37,050 nucleotides of DNA, from contig LATQ01000293.1 of the NCBI GenBank assembly GCA_001017865.1, positions 1 to 37,050 of the forward strand, written 5' to 3'. The position numbers and the translations under genes are program-made. Under the pieces are notes generated by a model. That model ran no database searches, was not told where the DNA came from, and saw only the letters and a list, made by a program, of their open reading frames with translations. This document shows, piece by piece, positions 28,315 through 34,933 of the stretch (position 1 is the first letter of the stretch; the number at the start of each line of letters is the position of its first letter). This stretch comes from Rhodococcus sp. IITR03. Its GTDB lineage: Bacteria; Actinomycetota; Actinomycetes; Mycobacteriales; Mycobacteriaceae.

Positions 28315-29046
28315 GTGCAGATCGCCATCGTCGTCTTCCCGGGTCTGACCGCACTGGATGTCGTCGGACCGTACGAAGTGCTCCGATATCTCCCCGACGC
28401 GGACGTGCGCTTCGTCTGGCACGAGACCGGACCGGTCGTCACCGACAGCGGAATGCTCGCCCTCGGCGCGACACACACTTTGGACGAGACTCCGTCCCCG
28501 GACATCGTGCTCGTACCCGGATCGGGGACAGCCATCGCCGTCGCCGCCGAGGACAAGCGTCTCCGCGAATGGCTGCGCAGCGCACACCGGACATCGACGT
28601 GGACCGTCTCCGTCTGCGGCGGGGCGCTGGTTCTCGCCGCGGCAGGACTTCTCGAGGCCGGCGCGCGGCGTCGCACTGGCAGGCGCTGACGCCGCTGCGT
28701 GCGTTCGGTGCCGTGCCGTGCGGTGACGAACGGGTGGTCTTCGACGGCAAACTCGCCACCTGCGCCGGCGTCTCCGCCGGTATCGATCTGGCACTGTCGC
28801 TCGCGGCCCGGATCGCGGGGGGAGGAACGCGCGAAGGCGATCCAGCTGATGATCGAGTACGACCCCGACCCGCCGTTCGACAGCGGTCACACCAGTTCCG
28901 CGTCGCGGCATACGAAAGTGCTGGCCAACGCACTTATCACCCGCGACGCCGTTGGCGTTTCCCATATGACTGCGGCAAGTCGCTTGGCGTGGTCGACGGT
29001 GATCGACAGAGTGCGCGCTCGCCGATCGCGGACACGCGCTCGATGA
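28315..29046 (+). CDS. DJ-1/PfpI-family protein (isonitrile hydratase-like), two frame breaks
   Basis: About 243 residues. It begins [20 protein letters not shown], typical of the family, with the nucleophile elbow [19 protein letters not shown] holding the active-site Cys, followed by [13 protein letters not shown] and [20 protein letters not shown]. The frame changes near 28657 (a lost G) and near 28820 in a G run (an extra G); the end runs [17 protein letters not shown]. The overall layout resembles isonitrile hydratase and related cysteine hydrolases without the AraC domain seen in transcriptional relatives. It is convergent with the coiled-coil protein gene, with only 13 bp between them. 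Confidence 0.84.
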
Positions 29047-29059
29047 TCGGCCGACCTGT

Positions 29060-30127
29060 TCAGCTCGTCCCGGCCGTTCTCGCTGCATCCAGTTCGGCAC
29101 GGAGAGAAGTCGCTTCGGCCTTCAGCGTCAGATTCTCCGTCTGAAATGTCTTCGTCTCGTCGCGCAGGGCAGTGATCTCGTCGCGCAGTGCCGACAGTTC
29201 GGTCCGCAGTTCGTCGCCACGCGCCCGTGCTGCGGTCTCGGCCGCCTGGGCCGTCGCGGCGGTGATGCGCGATTCCTCGAGTCGGCTCCGTAGCTCGGAG
29301 GTGCGGTCGCGCTCGGTGGTGAGCTCGGTATCGAGGCGCTCGCGGGTCGCGACTTCCCGGTCGAGCGCGGCCTGCACGCGCGCGATCTCGGCTCGCAGAT
29401 CGGTGATCTCGACGGTCGCGCGCTCACGCTGCGCTGCCGCGTCGTCGAGTTCGCGTCGCTGTGAGGTGAGGGACTCGTCCTGCTGGACAATCGTCGCGCG
29501 CAGGTCGCCGACGGTCCGTGTGTGCTCGGCGGTTGCAGCCTCGAACTCGTCCTTCCATCGCTGCAGCGTTGCGGCGTGCTCGTCCTTCAGCCGAGTCAGC
29601 TCGGCGTGATGTGCCTCTTCGAGTCGGCGCACCTGTTCGGTGTGTGCGGTACGAGCGTCGGCGAGTTCGGCGTCGACGGCGGCCACTGCGGCGTCGGCGT
29701 TGTCGCGGTCCTCGAGTGCCTGGGCGAGTTGTTCGCGTAGCCGCACGATCTTCGCGTCGGCGTCGGCTTTGACTTTCGCGAGTTCCGCGGCGGACCGCGT
29801 CATCTGCGCCTCGAGAGCCTCGGCGTCGGTGAGCTTGTCGACCGCGGTGGTGATCCGCTCGGCGATCGCGGAGTACTGCTCGACGGTGTTGGTGGCCAGG
29901 GCGCGTAGTGCGGTGGTGGCGGCCGTGAGCGCGGAGACCGCATCGTCCGGGCTCTCGACGACCGATGGGGCCATGCCGGCTGCTTCCTTCTTGGCGCGCT
30001 CGCGTTCGCGATAGGCGCGCACACGGTCGGCTGCGGTGGCGTACTTCCGGGGGCGTCCCACCCGAGGCTTGCTCGAGTCGTCCTCGTCGGTGGTCGCTTC
30101 GGGGGTGGGGGAGTGTGCGTCGGTCAT
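29060..30127 (-). CDS. AT-hook coiled-coil protein (KfrA-like architecture)
   Basis: Intact, 355 residues from ATG 30127, which follows GAGGAC; a longer start is less likely. The N terminus is acidic, then PRVGRPRKYATAADRVRAYR at about 21-40 contains an AT-hook core (GRPRK) and a basic patch (RERERAKK). From about residue 70 to the end the protein is almost all charged, Ala-rich heptad sequence, a long coiled coil. That layout, a short DNA-binding head on a coiled-coil rod, is like plasmid KfrA proteins or nucleoid-associated proteins. No KfrA_N domain is clearly seen, so the name is by architecture only. The AT-rich region upstream could be its binding site. Confidence 0.75.
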   Translation of the reverse strand: MTDAHSPTPEATTDEDDSSKPRVGRPRKYATAADRVRAYRERERAKKEAAGMAPSVVESPDDAVSALTAATTALRALATNTVEQYSAIAERITTAVDKLTDAEALEAQMTRSAAELAKVKADADAKIVRLREQLAQALEDRDNADAAVAAVDAELADARTAHTEQVRRLEEAHHAELTRLKDEHAATLQRWKDEFEAATAEHTRTVGDLRATIVQQDESLTSQRRELDDAAAQRERATVEITDLRAEIARVQAALDREVATRERLDTELTTERDRTSELRSRLEESRITAATAQAAETAARARGDELRTELSALRDEITALRDETKTFQTENLTLKAEATSLRAELDAARTAGTS

Positions 30128-30207
30128 GGATGTCCTCGTCGTGGCGCGTCGAAACCGTAGGTGGGAGGTATCGTATCGCATTTAGTTACGTAATTAGAGA
30201 ATGGGTA

Positions 30208-30213
30208 TATAAT
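30208..30213 (+). promoter_or_regulatory. Consensus -10 element TATAAT
   Basis: A perfect TATAAT stands in the AT-rich patch, pointing right, away from the coiled-coil gene. No good -35 is seen at 17 bp (TTACGT at 30185-30190). It could start a transcript through the repeat region toward 30667. Confidence 0.4.
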
Positions 30214-30327
30214 GAAACGAAACGATATGAAACGCCTTGAACTGGGAAATCACCGTAGGGTTGTTGGTTTCGTAACGAAGAACGCGGTCGAAACCACTAG
30301 ATTGTGTCCGCGATCGAGTGTGAGCAC

Positions 30328-30358
30328 TGATCGTCATAATTCCCACTTATGACGATCA
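30328..30358. repeat. Perfect 12-bp inverted repeat with 7-bp centre
   Basis: TGATCGTCATAA (30328-30339) and TTATGACGATCA (30347-30358) are exact inverted copies around TTCCCAC. The arms are not GC-rich and no T-tract follows, so a terminator is less likely than a protein-binding site. The inner CATAA/TTATG resembles Xer core arms, but the centre is 7 bp instead of the usual 6. Confidence 0.8.
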
Positions 30359-30502
30359 AACGCGCGCGAGGATCGGAAACTGTGCACCCTGGGATCGGGG
30401 GACCGGGAAGCTGCCGAGAGAGAAGGGCTCCTCGACTGTGGCGCCGGTCACCAAGTGTGTGGAGTGGGAGTTGTCTACTGTCTGCCTCAGCCGGCGGATG
30501 CG

Positions 30503-30667
30503 ATGAAACACAGTGCAGCGCTGGGCAGTCTGCGCTCGTCCGAGCGCACGTACCCGCACACCGAAGAGAATAGGTAATCGAATGGCTCTGCAGCGACCTT
30601 CCTCGCGGATGTTCTCGTCGCCGTCATCACGCAGCTGATCGAGACCGGATCGTCGTCCGGATCCTGA
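30503..30667 (+). CDS. Candidate small gene, interrupted (low confidence)
   Basis: From ATG 30503 one frame reads MKHSAALGSLRSSERTYPHT, meets TAA at 30575, then continues as GSAATFLADVLVAVITQLIE to TGA at 30665-30667. The second half looks like an amphipathic or membrane helix of a small actinobacterial protein. A strong terminator hairpin begins 13 bp after the TGA, which supports a gene ending there. The internal stop could come from the indels common in this sequence, or the frame may be spurious. No homologue is recognised and no good ribosome site is visible. Confidence 0.25.
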
Positions 30668-30679
30668 TCCGTCACCGCC

Positions 30680-30717
30680 GTGGTCGCTCTTCCGCTCATC
30701 ACACGGAGAGCGACCAC
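30680..30717 (+). terminator. Hairpin terminator
   Basis: GTGGTCGCTCT (30680-30690) pairs with AGAGCGACCAC (30707-30717), with CCG/CGG extending the stem after a one-base bulge. It precedes the racemase gene and must end a transcript coming from the 30.2-30.7 kb region. Confidence 0.72.
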
Positions 30718-30743
30718 AGGCGCAGGACAGAGGGGGTGCAAGC

Positions 30744-31466
30744 ATGAAACACGTCGGAATCCTGGGCCACAGCTGAAGGTGCCTCGCTGTGTTGGCGCGA
30801 GGTGTGTCAGCACAGCAACCGTCTCGGGCATCCGGCACATCCGGACGTCACCATGGACTGCATCTCCTTCGAGCGCTGCATGCCCGCGTGGGAGCGTGGC
30901 GACTACGAAGCGGTGCGCGCCGTGCTCGCGACCAGCGTCGATCGTCTGGCCCGGGCAGGCTGCGACTTCTTCGTGTGCCCGGACAACACCGCCCACCTTG
31001 CGCTCGAAGCCCCCGGCGAGCCACTCGCGATCCCCGGGCTGCACCTGATCGACATCGTGGCCGACGCAGCGCAGCGTGCCGGCACCGACGCGTCGGCATC
31101 CTGGGAACGCGGTTCACCATGCAGGGCCCTCTGTATCCCCGCGAACTGGCGGCACGCGGGATCGAGGCCGTCATCCCGACCGACGACGATCAGGACCTGG
31201 TACACGCGGCGATCTTCGACGAACTGGTGCACGGCATCTTCCGGGATGAGACCCGAGCGTCCTTCGTGGACCTCGTCGGCAGACTCGCGGACTCCGGGTG
31301 CGACGCGGTCGCGCTGGTATGCACCGAAATCCCACTTCTGGTCTCCCCGGACGAATCGCCGTTGCCGGTACTGGACTCGACACGACTGTCCGGACAGGCG
31401 GCCCTCGAGGTGGCACTCGGAACGCGCGACCTGCCGACCTGGCACGGCGGACAGTTCCGGCGATAA
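30744..31466 (+). CDS. Aspartate/glutamate racemase-family protein, two frame breaks
   Basis: A two-Cys, cofactor-independent racemase fold of about 241 residues. It begins MKHVGILGHS at ATG 30744, after AGAGGGGG, then continues in another frame from about 30774 (two lost bases) with AEGASLCWREVCQHSNRLGH. The first active-site Cys is in FFVCPDNTAHLAL, the second in VALVCTEIPLLVS. A second break lies near 31093, before VGILGTRFTMQGPLY. Both catalytic cysteines are kept, so the enzyme should be active if the breaks are sequence errors. Members racemise Asp, Glu or hydantoins, or isomerise maleate; which one cannot be told. Confidence 0.83.
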
Positions 31467-31490
31467 CAGGCAGGTAGCCACGGCGGGTCG

Positions 31491-31496
31491 TAGCAT
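31491..31496 (+). promoter_or_regulatory. -10 element for the small membrane protein
   Basis: TAGCAT is placed seven bases before ATG 31504, and there is no ribosome site. This suggests a leaderless transcript. Confidence 0.4.
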
Positions 31497-31503
31497 CGAG
31501 CAT

Positions 31504-31614
31504 ATGGTCCTCTTCTACGAGATCGCGCTCGTGATCGCGTCGGTCCTCATCGCGTGGTTCGCGGTGTACGTGCTGTACCGCCTCGTCACCGACGAATCCA
31601 CCAGCCGGCACTGA
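31504..31614 (+). CDS. Small single-pass membrane protein (36 aa)
   Basis: An intact small ORF: MVLFYEIALVIASVLIAWFA then VYVLYRLVTDESTSRH. One hydrophobic helix covers residues 2-25, followed by a short charged tail, presumably cytoplasmic. It starts 37 bp after the racemase stop with a leaderless-type -10 just upstream, and a hairpin follows its stop. The clean helix, good codon use and transcription signals support a real gene. Function is unknown; similar mini-proteins act as regulators of membrane complexes, but no partner is evident. Confidence 0.55.
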   Translation: MVLFYEIALVIASVLIAWFAVYVLYRLVTDESTSRH

Positions 31615-31632
31615 CAGGTCGCCCGACCGACC

Positions 31633-31655
31633 GGCCACATGTGGACATGTCGGCC
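31633..31655 (+). terminator. Possible hairpin terminator
   Basis: GGCCACATG (31633-31641) can pair with CATGTCGGCC (31646-31655) with one bulged base and a TGGA loop. It lies 18 bp after the small membrane protein gene. Confidence 0.4.
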
Positions 31656-31757
31656 ACACTGCCCCGGCCCACGGAGCCCGGGGTACGTCGGACGTCGGTG
31701 CCCCAACCTTGCCGAACACGTTCCGAGTGCCGTACGCGACGGGCATGAGGGCAGACC

Positions 31758-32210
31758 ATGACCGACAGTTCGTTCCGTCCCGAGCGCGCCTACCGACCGA
31801 GCCGGTGGCGACACCTCGAGAACGCCGTGATGAGCGCTTTCACTCGCGCGGGCTGGTGCCGCACTCCTACCTGTTGACCACGCGCGGCCGGCGCACCGAA
31901 GATCCGCCGTAACCCCGTGCTGATCGTCGAGCTGTACGGAAAACGCTGGCTGGTCGCCCCGTACGGATCGGTGGGATGGGTGCACAACGCGCGTGCCGCC
32001 GGCGAGGTCGAGCTCAGCAGGCGTCGCGACACCCACCGCTACTCGATCCGTGAGGTATCCGCGGACGAGGCCGGACCGGTGTTGCAGCGGTACATCGAGG
32101 TGGCGTCCGCCACCCGGCGGTATTTCGAGGCACGCAGGAACGACCCGGTGGAACGATTCGTCGCAGAGGCCGGTCACCATCCGGTCTTCGAACTGCTGCC
32201 ACCGACGTAG
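31758..32210 (+). CDS. Deazaflavin (F420)-dependent nitroreductase-family protein, two frame breaks
   Basis: About 151 residues of the split beta-barrel family that includes mycobacterial Ddn. It runs from MTDSSFRPERAYRPSRWRHL through LVPHSYLLTTRGRRT, then KIRRNPVLIVELYGKRWLVA, the conserved PYGSVGWVHNARAAGEVEL and the end VEASHPVFELL-like tail (AEAGHHPVFELLPP). The frame changes near 31853 (one lost base) and near 31898 (two lost bases). Relatives bind F420 and reduce quinones or nitro compounds; the PYG-x-x-GW-x-HN motif contacts the cofactor. Start at ATG 31758 after a weak GAGGGC. Confidence 0.82.
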
Positions 32211-32237
32211 TCGACGGAACTTTCATACGAGATTCGG

Positions 32238-32306
32238 GTAGCGCGCTACGCGTGTGCCTGCCGCCGATGGTGAGCACCATGATCCTCGTCGATTCGATTC
32301 GAATCG
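32238..32306. promoter_or_regulatory. Two palindromes upstream of the LysM gene
   Basis: GTAGCGCGCTAC (32238-32249) and CGATTCGAATCG (32295-32306) are perfect 12-bp palindromes in the 125-bp gap before the LysM gene. Their role is unknown; operators are possible, and such short palindromes can arise by chance in GC-rich DNA. Confidence 0.3.
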
Positions 32307-32335
32307 CGGACGCTCTACAACCCCGAGGCACGGTC

Positions 32336-32979
32336 ATGGTTACGAAATACGACGTGGTCGCAGGCGACACCCTCTCGAAGCTGGCGCAGAGGTTCTACGG
32401 TGACGCGACGCTGTTCCCCGTCATCGCTGTTCCGAACGGCATCACCGATCCGAACGAGATCACTGTCGGTCAGGAGCTGCTCATCCCGTACATCACCAGA
32501 CGGCATACCGTCGCGTCCGGCGAGACACTGTCGGGATTGGCGCAACACTTCTACGGCGACGGGACCCTGTTCCCGGTGCTCGCGGCGGCCAACCACATCG
32601 CCGACCCGAATGTCGTTCAGGTCGGCCGCTCGCTGCTGATTCCCGAACTCGGGGACGTGGGGCACCACACTGTGGTCGCCGGCGAGACCCTTTCGGAGCT
32701 TGCACGCCGCTGGTACGGCGAGGCGCAGCTGTATCCGGTGATCTCGTTCCCGAACCACATCACCCACCCCGACCACGTCGAGGTCGGCCGCGTGCTGATT
32801 CGTCCGGGGCTCAACTACCGGCACACCGTCGTCCCCGGCGATACCTGCGGGCTCTGGCGGAGGACCACTACGGGAACGCGGAGATGTTCGCGATGATCGC
32901 GGCTGCCAACCACATCGGCGATCCGAACAGGATCACCGTCGGGCAGGTGTTGTTCTTCCCGAACCTCACCGACTTCTGA
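32336..32979 (+). CDS. Protein of four tandem LysM modules, one frame break
   Basis: About 214 residues built of four repeats of about 50: GDTLSKLAQRFYGDATLFPV, GETLSGLAQHFYGDGTLFPV, GETLSELARRWYGEAQLYPV, and a fourth, GDTLRALAEDHYGNAEM, that needs one C restored near 32843. Each module ends with an (I/V)xVGxxLxxP stretch. LysM modules bind N-acetylglucosamine polymers such as peptidoglycan. There is no signal peptide, membrane helix or catalytic domain after ATG 32336; an in-frame ATG at 32279 adds residues without a signal either. It may act in the cytoplasm or leave by another route. The third and fourth repeats are joined by PGLNYRHTVVPGDT. Confidence 0.85.
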
Positions 32980-33006
32980 CAAGGGAGGCCGGTCGGCCGG
33001 TGCGGG

Positions 33007-33443
33007 TTACGGGGCGACGGGGTAGTGGCTCCGGACCGCGATGCGGTTCCACGCGTTCATGACGATCGCAAGCCATGTGACCGCAGAGACCTGCTCGTCG
33101 TTGAGTGAACCGTTGTCCCACTCGTGCCGACCGGCTCCATGGGGTGAGTGACTTCTTCGGCCAGCGCGAGCGCGGCCCGCTCCTGGTCGGTGAAATACTG
33201 CGACTCCCACCAGGCCGCGAGGACGGCGAGGCGATCGGTGGTCTCACCCCTCTCCAGCGCGTCCCGCGTGTGCATGCGCAGGCAGAATGCGCACCCGTTG
33301 AGTTGCGACGTGCGGATCTTCACCAGTTCGGCAAGTTTCGGATCGAGGCCGGCCTGTGCGACGGCCTCCTCGACCTCCTTGTTCAATGCCAGCACGCTCT
33401 TGTAGGCGGCCGGGTGCTGCTTACCGAGATTGACGTGCGCCAT
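33007..33443 (-). CDS. Carboxymuconolactone decarboxylase/AhpD-like protein, one frame break
   Basis: About 145 residues. The AhpD core is clear: AYKSVLALNKEVEEAVAQAG, LAELVKIRTSQLNGCAFCLR with the redox CxxC (GCAFC) and the following His in CLRMH. The proton-relay layout E-x(n)-CxxC-x3-H suggests peroxidase activity rather than lactone decarboxylation. The frame changes near 33127 (one lost base), after which HEWDNGSLNDEQVSAVTWLA runs to TAA at 33007. AAGGA precedes the ATG at 33443. It is convergent with the LysM gene, and lies downstream of the HxlR gene on the same strand (99 bp gap). A role in thiol or peroxide defence fits the redox regulator next door. Confidence 0.83.
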
Positions 33444-33542
33444 CGTGGATGTCCTTCCGGCGGGCGACACCGGCCGGAGCGACCGGCCGCTTCATTCTGT
33501 CAGTCGCATCCGGGCCGGTGGGGGTGGTTCGCGCCGCCCGGA

Positions 33543-33917
33543 TCAGTGGCTGCGGTCGTACTCGTCCTGCGCGGCGACGATCTCGGGCATCGACTCCTCC
33601 ACGACGTCGATGAGCGTCAGCAGGGGCGCGGTGATGCGGCGTCCGAGGGCGGTGAGCGAGTACTCGACGTGCGGAGGGATCGTCCCCAGCACGGCGCGGT
33701 GGATCAGACCGTCGCGTTCGAGGGTCTGCAGGGTCTGCGACAGCATGCGTTCGCTCACGCCGTCGACCCGGCGGCGCAGTTCCGAGAACCGGCGCGTGTC
33801 GTCGACGAGCGCCGCCAGCACCAGCACGCCCCAGCGTCCGGTGATGCTCTGCAGCACCGGACGTGACGGGCACTCGCGCGCGAAGACGTCGGCTTCGGGG
33901 AGGCGATCGGTGCTCAT
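33543..33917 (-). CDS. HxlR/DUF24-family redox regulator (QorR-like)
   Basis: Intact, 124 residues. The family core begins CPSRPVLQSITGRWGVLVLA, with DTRRFSELRRRVDGVSERML as the HTH and LIHRAVLGTIPPHVEYSLT as the wing. The only cysteine is C16, the place used for quinone or diamide sensing in YodB- and QorR-type regulators; C. glutamicum QorR likewise relies on one N-terminal Cys. It is divergent from an NAD(P)-dependent quinone reductase-like gene, with a perfect palindrome between them, the same arrangement as qorR-qor2. Likely a repressor released when the cysteine is oxidised. Confidence 0.86.
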   Translation of the reverse strand: MSTDRLPEADVFARECPSRPVLQSITGRWGVLVLAALVDDTRRFSELRRRVDGVSERMLSQTLQTLERDGLIHRAVLGTIPPHVEYSLTALGRRITAPLLTLIDVVEESMPEIVAAQDEYDRSH

Positions 33918-33970
33918 GAACGCCGAGTATACGACGGCTATGAGAACGAATGGTACTGACTCGATCGGTT

Positions 33971-33991
33971 GCACTTACTAAAAGTAAGTGC
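33971..33991. promoter_or_regulatory. HxlR-type operator
   Basis: GCACTTACT and AGTAAGTGC are perfect 9-bp arms around AAA, in the intergenic region shared by the HxlR and reductase genes. The TTACT/AGTAA core is like known DUF24 family operators. Confidence 0.72.
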
Positions 33992-34038
33992 TGGAATGGT
34001 GTCGTTCCCGATCCCACTCGACCACTTCGAGGAGTCCC

Positions 34039-34883
34039 ATGACCATCGCTGTCACCGGAGCCGCCGGTCACCTCGGCCGCCTGACCATCACCGCTCTCCG
34101 CGCCCGCGGAGTCGCCGCCGGCGACATCGTCGCCGTCGTGCGCGACGCGGCGAAGGCCGCAGATCTGGCCGCCGACGGAGTGCAGGTCCGTGTTGCGGAC
34201 TACGCCGATGCGGATGCCTGCGCGACGCGCTGGCCGGTGTCGACAAGCTGCTCCTCGTCTCCGGCAGCGAAGTAGGGCAGCGACTGCCCCAGCACACCAA
34301 CATCATCGACGCCGCCGAGGCCACCGGCGTCGCGTTCATCGCCTACACCTCGATCCTGCACGCAGCGACGAGTCCGCTGATCCTCGCCGGTGAACACAAG
34401 GCCACCGAGGAACTGCTCGCGGCTTCCGGCATCGACCACGCCCTGCTGCGCAACGGCTGGTACTGGGAGAACTACGACAGCTCGGTCGCCGCGGCTGCTG
34501 CCTCCGGTGCGCTGTTCGGTTCGGCCGGGGCCGGCCGCGTCGCCGGGGCGGCCCGCAAGGACTTCGCCGAAGCGGCCGCCGCGGTCCTCACGACCGAGGG
34601 ACACGCCGGTGCCGTCTACGAACTCGGTGGCGAGCGACTGACCTACACCGAACTGGCGGAGGTCCTCTCCGGCATCGTCGGCGTGCCCGTCACCTACAAG
34701 GATCTGCCGAAGGAGGAGTACGCGAAGATCCTCGAGAACGCCGGTGTGCCCGCACAGTTCGCCGCCGTGCTCGCCGACTCCGACGCGGGCATCGCCGTCG
34801 GCGCGCTCGACACCGACAGCGGAGATCTCGAACGCCTCATCGGACGCCCCGCCACGCCGGCAGCCGAAGCGATCGGTGCCTGA
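34039..34883 (+). CDS. NAD(P)H:quinone oxidoreductase, NmrA/QorB-like SDR, one frame break
   Basis: About 281 residues of atypical short-chain dehydrogenase fold. The nucleotide motif is TGAAGHLGRL (GxxGxxG) at residues 6-15, followed by VRVADYADADAC. After about 34218 (one lost base) it continues DALAGVDKLLLVSGSEVGQR, FIAYTSILHA, LLRNGWYWENY and GAVYELGGERLTYTELA, all matching QorB-like and NmrA-like proteins. The ATG at 34039 follows GAGGAG. Divergent from the HxlR regulator with their operator between, it is probably induced by quinone stress and reduces quinones with NADPH. Confidence 0.86.
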
Positions 34884-34933
34884 CACCCGCTAATGCCGTC
34901 GAGTCCGGGCGCGTGATGGCAGGATCGGGACTC

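Larger units (their letters stand above)
30128..30743. other. 616-bp region without a confident gene, rich in repeats
   Basis: The 70 bp nearest the coiled-coil gene are strikingly AT-rich: TTACGTAA palindrome at 30185-30192, three GAAACG repeats at 30214, 30219 and 30229, and TTCGTAACGAA at 30269-30279. GGTTTCG (30266) and CGAAACC (30289) form an inverted repeat. Further right are a perfect 12-bp inverted repeat (30328-30358), an 8-bp inverted repeat TGCGCTCG-TC-CGAGCGCA at 30531, a possible small gene and a terminator hairpin. Confidence 0.6.

Noticed and set aside
27115..29100. A 661-codon open frame on the minus strand
   Set aside because: It crosses three well-supported plus-strand genes and reads as Arg/Gly/Pro-rich nonsense typical of antisense frames in GC-rich DNA.
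30328..30358. Chromosomal dif site
   Set aside because: The inner arms look similar, but the centre is 7 bp instead of 6 and the outer arms do not match known dif sequences that I can recall.
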